Source of the DNA: Aliiroseovarius halocynthiae
GTDB lineage: Bacteria; Pseudomonadota; Alphaproteobacteria; Rhodobacterales; Rhodobacteraceae
NCBI RefSeq assembly: GCF_007004645.1
Contig: NZ_ML660019.1
Coordinates: 1,012,437 to 1,076,436 of the forward strand
Length of the DNA stretch: 64,000 nucleotides
Direction: 5' to 3'
In this document: positions 46,311 to 55,984 of the stretch, piece by piece
How the letters are laid out: every line of letters begins with the position of its first letter
Position numbering within the stretch: the first letter of the stretch is position 1
Made by a program: the position numbers and the translations under genes
The notes under the pieces: model-generated
Told to the model about the DNA's origin: nothing
Seen by the model: the letters and a program-made list of their open reading frames with translations, nothing else
Database searches by the model: none

Positions 46311-46931
46311 TCACCCCATCAGCCCGAAATCGCGCAAGCCTTCCAGCACAAACTGAACCGCCAGCGCGGCCAGCAGCATGCCCAGAAGCCGGGTCACCAC
46401 TTTGATACCAGTTTCGCGCAATAGGCGCTCAAGAAGGGGGGCTGCGTTGAACAGAACAAAGGCAATGATCAGTACAAGGGACATGACGACCAGCGCCAAT
46501 CCGACGCCCGCCAAACCGTCCCCTTGGCCCGCCAGCAAGATCACCGTGGCAATGGACCCCGGTCCCGCGATCAAGGGCATGGCCAACGGGAAAACGGAAG
46601 GGTCGTCATCGCTTTCTGTCTCTTCCGACTGGTCCTTACGGCGCTGCGTGCGCCGTTCAAATAACATGTCCAAAGCCGTTAGCAGCAGCAAGATCCCACC
46701 AGCGATGCGGAAGGCCGGCATCGAAATGCCAAGGAAATTCAACACCCCTTCACCAAGGAAGGCAAAGAGTGTCAGAAGTACGCCCGCAATGATGCAGGCG
46801 CGTATCGCGACGGCACGGCGTTTGGCTGCACTCATCCCCTGGGTCAGCGCCATGAACAGGGGCGAAATCCCGATCGGGTCCATCACGACAAACAGGGTCA
46901 CAAAGGACGGGACGAATAGATCAAGATCCAT
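46311..46931 (-). CDS. MarC family integral membrane protein
   Basis: A 206-residue protein with six predicted membrane segments. Family features are FVTLFVVMDPIGISPLFMALTQG near the start, then GEGVLNFLGISMPAFRIAGGILLLLTALDM and PLAMPLIAGPGSIATVILLA. Transport function is not established for the family. A short charged loop rich in basic and acidic residues sits in the middle. Its start lies two bases after the stop of the ABC-F gene, so the two form an operon. Confidence 0.87.
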   Translation of the reverse strand: MDLDLFVPSFVTLFVVMDPIGISPLFMALTQGMSAAKRRAVAIRACIIAGVLLTLFAFLGEGVLNFLGISMPAFRIAGGILLLLTALDMLFERRTQRRKDQSEETESDDDPSVFPLAMPLIAGPGSIATVILLAGQGDGLAGVGLALVVMSLVLIIAFVLFNAAPLLERLLRETGIKVVTRLLGMLLAALAVQFVLEGLRDFGLMG

Positions 46932-46933
46932 GC

Positions 46934-48790
46934 CTAAGCCTCTGCCTTTTCAAGTTTATCTTGCGCGGACATCCAAAGATCCTCGGCCTTGTCCATAGCC
47001 TCCATCACTTCGGCATATTTCTTTTGCCAGACCCCCAGATCACCGGCACGCCCATCTTCATACAGCTCGGGATTGGCAAGTTTCGTGGCCAGCTTGTCGC
47101 GCATTTCTTCGATCTTCGCCATGCGGGCTTCGCATTTGCGCACCTCGGCGCGCAGGGCCAACACCTGATCACGGCTTGGGCGTTTTGGTTTGGGCTTTGT
47201 GGCCGCTTTCTTGTCTGTCTTCTTGGCCGTATCGGGCGCCAACAGCAACTTACGATAGGCCTGCAGGTCTTCCTCATACGGAGCGACATGGCCGTCCTTC
47301 ACAAGCCACAGGCGATCTGCGACCATCGACAACAAATGCATGTCGTGGCTGACCAGAATAACCGCACCGCTGTAAGCGGTCAGCGCTTCGACCAGCGCTT
47401 CGCGGCTCTCAATGTCTAAGTGGTTGGTCGGTTCATCGAGGATCAACAGATGCGGGGCGGGCAGAGTGGCCAACAACAGCGACAGACGCGCCTTTTGGCC
47501 GCCGGACAGGCGCCCAACTTCTGTGTCCGCCTGATCCGGCCCCAGACCGAACCCCGCCAAACGTGCGCGAAGCTTGGCTTGCCCTTCCGACGCACGCTCG
47601 CGCATCAAGTGTTGCAGGGGTGTTTCGTCGACATACAGCTCGTCGACCTGATGCTGCGCAAAGAACCCGATACGCAACTTGCTTGAGGACACCATTTTGC
47701 CGTCCATCAGATCCAGCCGACCCGACAACAATTTGGAGAGCGTGGATTTCCCTTCGCCATTGCGCCCCAAAAGAGCGATGCGGTCGTCTTGGTCAATGCG
47801 CAGGTTCAGATTGCGCAGAACGACAGTTTCGCCATAGCCCACAGCTGCCTTTTCCGTGGCGATGATGGGGGGCGACAGCTCTTCTGGTTTGGGGAAGGTG
47901 AAGACGGTGCGCGCGGCATCTTCGGGCGCACGGATGGTTTCCATCCGCTCCAACGCTTTTACGCGCGATTGCGCCTGTTTCGCCTTTGATGCTTTGGCTT
48001 TGAAGCGATCCACAAAAGCTTGCAAATGCGCCCGTTGCGCATCTTGTTTCTTGGCCGCAGATGCCTGCAAAGCACGCTTTTGGGCGCGCTGCTTGGCGAA
48101 CATGTCATAGGTGCCAGTGTAATAAATCAGCCCCTTGTCTTCGAGGTGCAGAATACCCCCGACCGAGCGGTTCAAAAGCTCGCGGTCGTGCGAAACGATC
48201 AATACAGTGTGGGGATATTTGACCAGATAGGCCTCAAGCCACAATGCGCCTTCCAAATCCAGATAGTTGGTCGGTTCGTCCAGCAGCAGAAGGTCAGGTT
48301 CGGAAAACAGCACCGCCGCCAACGCCACGCGCATCCGCCAGCCGCCCGAAAAGGCCGAACAGGGCATTTGCTGCTCTTCATGCGTAAACCCAAGACCTTT
48401 CAGGATTGACGCGGCCCGCGCCTCGGCCGACCACGCGTCGATATCAGACAATCTCGTTTGGACTTCGGCGATCCGGGTCGGGTCTGTGGCGGTCTCGGCC
48501 TCGGCCATCAAAGCTTCGCGTTCCGTGTCCGCGCGCAAGACCGTGTCGATCAGTGACACTTCGTTGCCCGGCACTTCTTGGCTGACACCGCCGATCTTCC
48601 AGCCTTTGGGCAGTGAAACCGTGCCCGTGTCCAACACCATCTCGCCGCGGATGACCTTGAACAGCGTCGTTTTGCCCGAGCCATTGCGCCCCACAAGGCC
48701 CACTTTGTGACCTGCCGGAATGGTCACGCTCGCGTTTTCGACCAAGGTGCGACCAGAGATGGAATATGTGATGTCTGAGATTTTAAGCAT
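46934..48790 (-). CDS. ABC-F family ATPase (Uup/YheS-like)
   Basis: A 618-residue soluble protein with two ATPase domains and no membrane segments. Walker A motifs are [10 protein letters not shown] and [10 protein letters not shown]; each domain has its signature ([12 protein letters not shown] and [12 protein letters not shown]) and Walker [12 protein letters not shown] and [12 protein letters not shown] linker of about 80 residues rich in Lys, Ala and Gln separates them, as in translation-associated ABC-F factors. A C-terminal coiled-coil extension starts around [12 protein letters not shown]. It probably acts on the ribosome or tRNA; the exact member is not certain. Confidence 0.9.
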   Translation of the reverse strand: MLKISDITYSISGRTLVENASVTIPAGHKVGLVGRNGSGKTTLFKVIRGEMVLDTGTVSLPKGWKIGGVSQEVPGNEVSLIDTVLRADTEREALMAEAETATDPTRIAEVQTRLSDIDAWSAEARAASILKGLGFTHEEQQMPCSAFSGGWRMRVALAAVLFSEPDLLLLDEPTNYLDLEGALWLEAYLVKYPHTVLIVSHDRELLNRSVGGILHLEDKGLIYYTGTYDMFAKQRAQKRALQASAAKKQDAQRAHLQAFVDRFKAKASKAKQAQSRVKALERMETIRAPEDAARTVFTFPKPEELSPPIIATEKAAVGYGETVVLRNLNLRIDQDDRIALLGRNGEGKSTLSKLLSGRLDLMDGKMVSSSKLRIGFFAQHQVDELYVDETPLQHLMRERASEGQAKLRARLAGFGLGPDQADTEVGRLSGGQKARLSLLLATLPAPHLLILDEPTNHLDIESREALVEALTAYSGAVILVSHDMHLLSMVADRLWLVKDGHVAPYEEDLQAYRKLLLAPDTAKKTDKKAATKPKPKRPSRDQVLALRAEVRKCEARMAKIEEMRDKLATKLANPELYEDGRAGDLGVWQKKYAEVMEAMDKAEDLWMSAQDKLEKAEA

Positions 48791-48922
48791 GACCCCATGT
48801 GCCTGACATGCGCCAGCCCGTCAATCGCCGCTTTTCAAAATGCTGATCCCATGCTACGGGGGCGCAAATCACACGCGCATCGGGGCAGGGGTCTTGGTGC
48901 CACAAACGCAAAGAGGACCATC

Positions 48923-49345
48923 ATGGCCATTCAACGCACATTCTCGATCATCAAACCCGACGCAACCAAGCGCAACCTGACCGGCCAAATCGCCGCCAAG
49001 TTCGAAGAAGCAGGCCTGCGCATCGTCGCGTCCAAGCGCATTCAACTGACTCTGGCACAAGCCCAGAAGTTCTATGGCGTCCACTCTGAGCGTCCGTTCT
49101 TTGGCGAACTGTGTGAGTTCATGATCTCCGAGCCGATCGTTGTTCAGGTTCTGGAAGGTGAAGACGCCATCGCGAAAAACCGCGAAGTTATGGGCGCAAC
49201 CAACCCGGCTGAAGCTGCCGAAGGCACCATCCGTAAAGAGTTCGCCCTGTCGATCGGCGAAAACTCGGTCCACGGTTCGGACGCCCCGGAAACCGCAGCA
49301 GAAGAAATCGCATTCTTCTTCTCGGGTCTGGAACTGGTTGGCTAA
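48923..49345 (+). CDS. ndk: Nucleoside diphosphate kinase
   Basis: A 140-residue enzyme, the usual length, balancing NTP pools. It starts [18 protein letters not shown], has the phosphate-binding region [18 protein letters not shown], and carries the catalytic His in [17 protein letters not shown] 48923 has AGAGGA ten bases before it. Its terminator and the second copy of the repeat follow. Confidence 0.97.
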   Translation: MAIQRTFSIIKPDATKRNLTGQIAAKFEEAGLRIVASKRIQLTLAQAQKFYGVHSERPFFGELCEFMISEPIVVQVLEGEDAIAKNREVMGATNPAEAAEGTIRKEFALSIGENSVHGSDAPETAAEEIAFFFSGLELVG

Positions 49346-49366
49346 GCCGATTTATCAGATTGTCGA

Positions 49367-49398
49367 AAGGCCGCGCGGGGTAACTCGGGCGGCTTTTT
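49367..49398 (+). terminator. Intrinsic terminator after ndk
   Basis: GGCCGC and GCGGCTTTTT form a short GC stem with an intervening 14-17 base loop, ending in a run of T residues. It lies 22 bases after the ndk stop. Confidence 0.65.
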
Positions 49399-49402
49399 CA
49401 TA

Positions 49403-49479
49403 TCTTGGGTCCGAAACTATCCCGGGGTGAGGCCGCAGGCCGAGGGGCCGCGCCCCTCAGGCTCACGATGTGAGCCACC
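49403..49479. repeat. Double-hairpin dispersed repeat, copy 2
   Basis: Begins TCTTGGGTCCGAAACTATCC and matches copy 1 at 35791-35866 except at scattered positions. Hairpins are GAGGGGC-CGC-GCCCCTC and GGCTCAC-GAT-GTGAGCC. Stems are identical between the copies, and the loops differ (AGC/CGC and AAC/GAT), which points to selection for structure. It ends six bases before the stop codon of the minus-strand TfoX-like gene. Confidence 0.85.
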
Positions 49480-49484
49480 GAAAG

Positions 49485-49820
49485 CTATGAGGATTGGCGA
49501 ATGCCAATCTCGTCCAGAATGGCTTTCATCTTGTCTTCGGGGGGCTTGTTGGTTGCGGCTTCGGCCTTCAACGCATCAAACCGCGCACGCAGGGCGTCTT
49601 TTTCTTTGCCTTTGCAGTCATTCCACGGACGGCCCTGCAAGCCCATGACCATGGCGTAGTAGGCGATGAAATGCGCGCGCGAGCCGGTGGCCAGAAGGCG
49701 GCGATAGGCCTCGTCCGGGCCAAGGGTGCGCAGCTCTTCGGCGGTATGGATGCCTGCGCGGGCATAGACCGCGTCGGAGGCTTCGCCAAGATTTCGAATG
49801 GATGATACAGGGTCGCTCAT
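49485..49820 (-). CDS. TfoX/Sxy C-terminal domain protein
   Basis: A 111-residue protein matching the TfoX C-terminal domain, a helix-hairpin-helix-like fold: SIRNLGEASDAVYARAGIHTAEELRTLGPDEAYRRLL followed by FIAYYAMVMGLQGRPWNDC (both longer runs seen in the translation). The full-length competence regulator also has an N-terminal domain that is missing here, so this is a stand-alone C-terminal module. A C-terminal Lys/Glu-rich helix extends it. Role unknown. Confidence 0.78.
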   Translation of the reverse strand: MSDPVSSIRNLGEASDAVYARAGIHTAEELRTLGPDEAYRRLLATGSRAHFIAYYAMVMGLQGRPWNDCKGKEKDALRARFDALKAEAATNKPPEDKMKAILDEIGIRQSS

Positions 49821-49874
49821 GCGCCGAGGTTAATCGGAACAATAAAATTCTTAAACCCGTCTCAAGCCCAAATC

Positions 49875-50024
49875 TTAAATGCTGGCCCAATCGGTAAATA
49901 GAACCGTCGGCTCTTTCGGCTCGTCCGTGCGGGTGCGATCCCGCTTGGGCGGTGCCTTGACATGCACGTAACGCGTGCCGCCAGACGGTGGTTTATGCTT
50001 TTCTTCGGTCTTTTCCCCAGCCAT
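49875..50024 (-). CDS. Small basic protein of 49 residues, unknown function
   Basis: A short open frame of 49 codons with a plausible ribosome binding site (GGAG eight bases before the ATG, AAGG closer). The product is hydrophilic and Lys/Arg/Pro-rich, starting MAGEKTEEKHKPPSGGTRYV, then a basic KRDRTRTDEPKEP stretch, and ending in the hydrophobic TVLFTDWASI. It contains no membrane segment. Frame, start site and termination in a gene gap of about 450 bases make it a likely real gene that is easily missed. It could bind nucleic acid; this is inference. Confidence 0.6.
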   Translation of the reverse strand: MAGEKTEEKHKPPSGGTRYVHVKAPPKRDRTRTDEPKEPTVLFTDWASI

Positions 50025-50271
50025 ATCCTTGCTCCATTACTCATCCAAAACGCGTCAAAATAGACGCAAAAATTCCCCACAGGAGCCTTTCGGCTTTCTC
50101 ATATTAACATATTGTTGCGCAATATTCGTAAAAAATTGAACACAAATTGTTTCCAAAGTGGAAAGGTGTGGCGTCGCGGCGACAACGGGTGCAGCACGGA
50201 ATTCCTTTGAGCAGAACTGATCTGGTCCTGTGGCGTGTCGCTAAATTACGGAAAACAAGGGATATTGCGGA

Positions 50272-53200
50272 TCAATAGTCCCGTTCGAAATACACGCCGA
50301 CACCTGTGTTGCCATCCGAGCCCAAAGTGCCGCGTGCGGTCAGCGACGGGGTTAGCGTCAGGTTCAGATTAACTTCGGCCTTGCCCTCGGCGCCGACAGT
50401 CACGTCAGTATAGATGTTTTCCGAGATGTACTTGCCTGCTCGGACAGAAGCAGCCCCCGTTTCATCCGTGGTTACATCCAAGTCATCCAGGGCGAATTCT
50501 CCGCGCAGGCGCCCCAACACGCCTTCGCCACCCTTACCGGCCAAGGTGCGGACGGCTGCGGCCAGCCGCAGGGCCTGTATGGCTGAGATCTGCGTGATAT
50601 CCTTGCCAAACAAAAGCCGCGCAAGCACTTCGTCCTCGGGCAGTTCAGGCGACGAGGTGAAGCTGATTTCGGGGGCCGAGGCCGGGCCAGTCACGCCAAT
50701 CCTGATATCGGTATCTTCCGCTTTGGCCGTTGCCAGAAAGCGCAGGTAGGCGTTGAAATCACCTTGCAGGCTGACGTCGCCTTCGGTCAGGGTCAGGCGC
50801 TTACCCAGCATGTCCAGACGACCCCGAATTAGGTTGAATTCGCCTTGTGGGATAACGTTGGCGCTGGTGCCTGTGACACGCAAAGATCCGCCCAGCTCAG
50901 CATCCAACCCACGCCCACGGACGAAAATCTGACCGGGTGCATTCAGGGTGATGTCCAGGGGATAGGGACGTGCAGGGGCGGTGGTGCTGGGGGCGACGAT
51001 CAGGCCTGCAAATTTCCGGGTCTGGCGCACGGCCGTAGGTTCACCCACATGTTCGAGCCCCTCCATCACCGGCAAGGTGCCGGGTGCGGTTTCTGGAATG
51101 CGCAGTTCGGTGCGCCCTAGGGTTAGGGCGGCCCGCAATGTGGCTCCGCCTTGCAGTGGGCCGCGCAGGTTGGCTGTGCCATCTATTGTGGTTTCAAACA
51201 GTGCTCCGTCCGTCAGGCGAAGTTGGTTCAGGAAAAGTGACAGATCCGCCTGCATGGGGGCGGTCAGGCCAATTGATCCGCTGGTTGAAATGCGCCCACC
51301 CGCGGGGATCGAGCTTTGAATGTTCACGTTCGCTGTGCCGTTGTCCAAATTGACCTGTCCGCTGTCAATATCGATGGATTGCCGAAGCCGTGGCAGCGCG
51401 AGACGTGCGTTTTGAGTGGCGATTGAGCCTGTCAATGACGACAGATCCAGCGGTCCGCGCAGGGCAAGGTCATAGCTTGCGGTACCTGTGGCCAGACGTG
51501 GGCGGATTGCTGGGTTGGCCAATGCCAGTGGAGCCGTGCCTGACATGGTCAAATCGGCGCGTGCGCCATCAGTGCTGATAGTGCCGTTTACACGTCCGTT
51601 CACGCCTGCAGGGCCGGTGCCATCCACGCTGATACGCCACGTATCTGCGGCCAGCTCGGCGCTTCCCTGTGCTTGCGCCGGGCCTGTGATTCCGTCGGCC
51701 AGAAGGCCAAGATTTGATAGGCGAGACTGGAAGGTAACGCGCGTGCCATCATCCGAAGGCTGGCCCTCGGCAGTTAACGTCAGCGCTTCATTGCGCAGGT
51801 TGAGCCGATCCAGCAAAATGGGGGCATCACCGTCTCGACCCGCTTTCAAGGACAGGGTGGTCGTGCCGCGCAGGATGGCATCTACTTGTGATTTGCCGGT
51901 GCCCAATGACTGTGTCGTGCCATCGAGAGAGACCGAGAAGCTGCCAGTGTCAGGGCGCATATTGCCGGTGGCTTCGAAGGTTAACCCACCGGACAAGCGA
52001 CGCTGCGCCTGCCCGCTATAAGGGGCGAGTTGGGCAATCTTGCCCTGTGCGGATATGTCGATCTGGTCCAACACTCCATCCACAAATCCCAGCAGAGATG
52101 ATGCTGTAAGTTCTGCATTGCCGGGGCCGGTAAAGCTTTTATTCACCTGCCAGTTCGCACCCGCTTGTGTCAGGATTGCAGACAGCTGTGCAGGCCCGGT
52201 CAATTTGGGATCAACAGCGCCAGAATTTGGCAAGTTTAACGTGAGGGCAGCGGTGGATCCTTGGGTTTTCAGGTCGGCAGAACCGTCCAGCCGCGCTTTG
52301 TCGGTTTCAAGTTTGAACACCGAAACACGCGTGCCGTCGGCATCGCGCACGGCCTGGACATCCAAGCTGCTTTGTCCCCCGACCAGTGCGTCCAGTTGCG
52401 GTTGGTTCACGCCCAGATCTGCGCCGCGCCCATTCAGCGCGATGTTAAACGCACCGCCTAGAAGGTTGGTTTCTCCGCTGACGTCCAGCCCAACACGCCC
52501 CGAAAGTGGCGCGCCTGCGACGCCCGAGAAACGTGACAGGTCGTGTGCGGTCAAACGCAACTCTTCGCTGCGCAAAACCACGCCTTCGGCAAAGTCAGAT
52601 AAGGTCAGTGCACCGGTCAGGTCATAGTCAGCCCCAGCCAGATTAAGCCCCGAGATCGCCAGGATTGTGTCGTCCAACCAGTCAAAGCGCAATGTGCCGC
52701 TTAGGTCTGATCCAATGGCAGCGGCCAGTTCGGGACTGCCGGGATCAATGGAGCGTAGGTCGACTTGGAGTGCGCCATTGATGACGGGGTCCGTTTCCGC
52801 GTTGCCTTGGACCAATTGGCCCGAACCGGTCAGACGCGCGGCGTCAAGGCGCAGAGCGTCTTGGGTCAGGTTCGACAGGTTGGCGCTAGCGGTCCACAGA
52901 TCTCCGGTTTGCGCGTCATAGGCCAGGTTCAAATCGACCGAAGACACCAGAGTAGGCGGGCCGGACATTGGCAAGCGCACGGGACTGCCATCGGGCGATG
53001 CGATCTGTCCATTCAAAGCCAAGCGTTCGGGCCAGCCACCGGGGGCAAGGGTCATGTCACCGGTCAGCGACAGGGACGCCGATGTCAACGACAGCGTCTC
53101 GATCCGTGTCGCGCCATTCGCCGCCTGTGCCGCACGCGCCGTCAGATTAACAGCATCGCCAAAGAAGCCGTGATAGTCAGAATGCACAAGTGGGGTTAGG

Positions 53201-54057
53201 TCGCCGGACAGGTCCACCGCGAATTGCCGGTCGGGTTTGGTGTCACCGGCCTGTTCCGACGCAGCCAGAGTTTCAAGCACTGTGACACTGCCGCTTAGTC
53301 GTTCCTGTCCATCCGTCGCCAATGCGATCTGCGCTTTGAAATCAGCGAGGGGGCCATCACCTTTGACGCTTAGGCCAAGGGCAGGGCGGTCAGGGATGTT
53401 CAGAATGGATGCCGCAAGCCCGTTTTCAGCTTCGTCCAATGCCAGTGCCAGTGACAAGATACGGGTCGTGTTGTCATAGCTGCCCGCCAATTCAAGTGCG
53501 CCCGTTGGGCCATCCAGACGGGTGACGTCGAAGTCGATATGCCCAGCACCTGACTCCAGCGATGCAGAACCTTGAAGCGAAATTGCGGCGGCCGCACCCA
53601 AGATGTCTTCGCCCAAGTTTACCCGGCCTGCGCGGATCGATCCGATGTTCAGAGATACCGGAAGTTCGGGCAAAGCAAACCCAGACGCTTCGGGTGACGG
53701 AAGGCCGGGGTCGGGGATAGGCTGGCGTAATAACGAAATCTCATCGGCTTCCAGTGCGTCGATTTTCACGTTTCCAGTCAGCAACGCGCTGCGTGTCCAA
53801 GACAGCGTCAGGCCGCGCATCGACAGCCAGATGCCCTCGCTATCGGCGATGGTGATCTCGTCCACCGTTGCTTGCGAACTGAGCGCACCCTGAAACCCAA
53901 TAATTTTGATCTCGCGCCCGGTGTCGGACAGGTTGTCTTCCAGAAGTGCCTGGATATAGCCACGGTCATCGACGGCCGAGGCGTCGTTGCTTTGCCCCAT
54001 CGCCATGAATGGCAAGATGATCAGCGTGATCAGGACCGGTAAGATACGGTGAAACAT
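50272..54057 (-). CDS. tamB: Translocation and assembly module protein TamB
   Basis: A very large (1261 residues) inner-membrane anchored periplasmic protein with an N-terminal hydrophobic segment, a long beta-rich region of repeated amphipathic strands and the DUF490 (TamB) C-terminal domain with GGSLRVTGTSANVIPQGEF and RGRLDMLGKRLTLTEG, ending with a terminal aromatic (VYFERDY). It works with TamA in outer membrane protein and lipid transport. Start ATG 54057 overlaps the tamA stop by one base; a TTG one codon earlier is possible. Confidence 0.9.
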   Translation of the reverse strand: MFHRILPVLITLIILPFMAMGQSNDASAVDDRGYIQALLEDNLSDTGREIKIIGFQGALSSQATVDEITIADSEGIWLSMRGLTLSWTRSALLTGNVKIDALEADEISLLRQPIPDPGLPSPEASGFALPELPVSLNIGSIRAGRVNLGEDILGAAAAISLQGSASLESGAGHIDFDVTRLDGPTGALELAGSYDNTTRILSLALALDEAENGLAASILNIPDRPALGLSVKGDGPLADFKAQIALATDGQERLSGSVTVLETLAASEQAGDTKPDRQFAVDLSGDLTPLVHSDYHGFFGDAVNLTARAAQAANGATRIETLSLTSASLSLTGDMTLAPGGWPERLALNGQIASPDGSPVRLPMSGPPTLVSSVDLNLAYDAQTGDLWTASANLSNLTQDALRLDAARLTGSGQLVQGNAETDPVINGALQVDLRSIDPGSPELAAAIGSDLSGTLRFDWLDDTILAISGLNLAGADYDLTGALTLSDFAEGVVLRSEELRLTAHDLSRFSGVAGAPLSGRVGLDVSGETNLLGGAFNIALNGRGADLGVNQPQLDALVGGQSSLDVQAVRDADGTRVSVFKLETDKARLDGSADLKTQGSTAALTLNLPNSGAVDPKLTGPAQLSAILTQAGANWQVNKSFTGPGNAELTASSLLGFVDGVLDQIDISAQGKIAQLAPYSGQAQRRLSGGLTFEATGNMRPDTGSFSVSLDGTTQSLGTGKSQVDAILRGTTTLSLKAGRDGDAPILLDRLNLRNEALTLTAEGQPSDDGTRVTFQSRLSNLGLLADGITGPAQAQGSAELAADTWRISVDGTGPAGVNGRVNGTISTDGARADLTMSGTAPLALANPAIRPRLATGTASYDLALRGPLDLSSLTGSIATQNARLALPRLRQSIDIDSGQVNLDNGTANVNIQSSIPAGGRISTSGSIGLTAPMQADLSLFLNQLRLTDGALFETTIDGTANLRGPLQGGATLRAALTLGRTELRIPETAPGTLPVMEGLEHVGEPTAVRQTRKFAGLIVAPSTTAPARPYPLDITLNAPGQIFVRGRGLDAELGGSLRVTGTSANVIPQGEFNLIRGRLDMLGKRLTLTEGDVSLQGDFNAYLRFLATAKAEDTDIRIGVTGPASAPEISFTSSPELPEDEVLARLLFGKDITQISAIQALRLAAAVRTLAGKGGEGVLGRLRGEFALDDLDVTTDETGAASVRAGKYISENIYTDVTVGAEGKAEVNLNLTLTPSLTARGTLGSDGNTGVGVYFERDY

Positions 54058-55865
54058 CAAAACGCCTGCCCAATCCCAAGATAGATCTGAACTCCGTCAC
54101 CTGTGTCGCCGGAAACCGGTCCGGCCACATCCAACCGCAGCGGCCCGATGGGTGTTTTATAGCGCAGTCCCAACCCCGCGCCTGCGTGCCAGTCTCCGTT
54201 CCCTGCAAACAGGCTGTCATCACTGATATGCCCGGCATCTGCGAATGCCACGACGCCGATTGTGTCGGTGATGGTCGCGCGCAGCTCGGTCGATACGGCC
54301 AAATACGATCGCCCACCGCGCAGCCCGTCTGTTCCGACAGGAATGCCCAAAGATTGATACGGTTGCCCGCGCACGGAATTTCCGCCGCCCGAGAAGAACA
54401 GGTATTCCGGCGGGATGTCCTGTACACTGTCGGAATAGACTGTGCCCGCGTGCACACGCCCTGCCAGCACAAAGCGGTCGCCTGCTCCCAGCCCACGATA
54501 GGCGCGGGCATCGACAAAGCCGCGCGCGCCGCTTCCACCATCGTTCAAGGACAAAAACGGTGTGATTTCAGCCCGGACATAGGTGCCGTCTGTGGCATCC
54601 AACATGTCATTGCGTCGATCCCAGGTCAGGCCCACGGGTAAAGTCAGGTGGAAAAACTCTCGGTTTCCAAAGACATCTGTCGTGTCCGAGTAATGAACGC
54701 CAACACCGATTTCGCCCGTCAACGTATCTGAGAATATACGCGTCATGCCGACACCCAAATTGACGTTGCGCGAGATATAGGCCGGTTCGTCCTCGTAGGC
54801 CGCATTCACAAAGCCAAAAGCCGTGGTGTCAGGTCCAAAGGTGGCGGGTTGTTCCAGTCGCGCGCCAAGGCGGTAATCGATGCCGCCGCTTTGCCCCCCG
54901 ATCCCGGTGACCTCGCCCTCGACGCGGAACCTTTCGGCACCGCCCAGAAAATTGCGGTGCATCCAGAAACCGGATAGGCCGATCCCTTCAAGGGACGAAA
55001 GCTCGGCCCCGAACCCAAAGCGGCGCGGCTTTTCATCGGCCAGCGCCAAATCGACATCCAGCGTGTTGTCGGGGTTTAGAACCTCGGCCTCGGTCAGGGC
55101 GACGGACGAAAACGCGCCCGTACGGCGCAGCCGGTTGGCGACCTTATCCAGCGCTTCGGGCGAATACACGGTTCCCGTCGGAAAGCCAGCAATTCGCGCG
55201 ATGCGATCAGATCTGATGGTGCTGTCAGACGTTTGGGTCATTGTGCCAAAACGGGCTTTGGGGCCGGGTGAAAATCGTAGATCAGCGGACAAGGTCTTGC
55301 GGGTGTGATCGGCGGTGACGCGTTGCCCCGTCAGAGTGGCCTTGGGGTGTCCGGCTTGGCGCCACGACAGATGGGCTGCGTCGGCGGCGGCCTGGATTTG
55401 CGTGCTTTCGGCGCGCTCGCCACTGCGAAACCCCTTGGGCAACACGGTACCCTGCGCCAGTGGGGCCACACGTGCAGTGCCAAAGGTAAAGGGGTGTCCC
55501 GGGTCGACCGTGACGGCGATCTTGTTGATACGTGCGGGCAGGTGGAACACCGGAATGCGCCCGGCTTCGCGCCCGTCGACCAAGACCCGTACCACGCCGC
55601 CATAGTACCCGTTGGCATAGAGCACCTCGGTCAGGCGGCCATATTCTGCCAAGGCGGCGGCCATGACATCACGGGGATCGGTTTCGTCGTCCGCTTTGGC
55701 AGTTTGCACCAAAGAAGCTGCGTTGATTGCGCTTTCAAGATCGCTGTCAGCGCCCAGTACGGTGATCTCGACTTCGTCCAACGCCAGCGCAGCTTGCCCA
55801 AACACGGCCAAAGCAGCGGGCACACACACGTGGCGCCATACCGGCGCGACACTTAACTTTTTCAA
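54057..55865 (-). CDS. tamA: Outer membrane Omp85 protein TamA
   Basis: A 602-residue Omp85 family protein with a signal peptide ending around FGQAALA-LDEVE, POTRA domains (about residues 30-260) and a C-terminal sixteen-stranded barrel. The barrel shows FFSGGGNSVRGQPYQSLG, the RGQP-type Omp85 motif, and ends in an aromatic (QIYLGIGQAF). TTG 55865 is the best start: AAGGAA lies about seven bases upstream and the signal peptide begins immediately. Longer frames reaching 56174 would cross into the neighbouring operon. tamB follows with a TGATG overlap. Confidence 0.9.
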   Translation of the reverse strand: MKKLSVAPVWRHVCVPAALAVFGQAALALDEVEITVLGADSDLESAINAASLVQTAKADDETDPRDVMAAALAEYGRLTEVLYANGYYGGVVRVLVDGREAGRIPVFHLPARINKIAVTVDPGHPFTFGTARVAPLAQGTVLPKGFRSGERAESTQIQAAADAAHLSWRQAGHPKATLTGQRVTADHTRKTLSADLRFSPGPKARFGTMTQTSDSTIRSDRIARIAGFPTGTVYSPEALDKVANRLRRTGAFSSVALTEAEVLNPDNTLDVDLALADEKPRRFGFGAELSSLEGIGLSGFWMHRNFLGGAERFRVEGEVTGIGGQSGGIDYRLGARLEQPATFGPDTTAFGFVNAAYEDEPAYISRNVNLGVGMTRIFSDTLTGEIGVGVHYSDTTDVFGNREFFHLTLPVGLTWDRRNDMLDATDGTYVRAEITPFLSLNDGGSGARGFVDARAYRGLGAGDRFVLAGRVHAGTVYSDSVQDIPPEYLFFSGGGNSVRGQPYQSLGIPVGTDGLRGGRSYLAVSTELRATITDTIGVVAFADAGHISDDSLFAGNGDWHAGAGLGLRYKTPIGPLRLDVAGPVSGDTGDGVQIYLGIGQAF

Positions 55866-55984
55866 ACTAAAGTTCCTTGCGAGCAGCACAACATTCCCCA
55901 ATGAAGAAAGCCTAGCCCGTCGGGGGGGAAAGCTCCACAGGAATTGCCGGGTCGGCAGGATTTCGCCTTGCACCCTACACGGGC

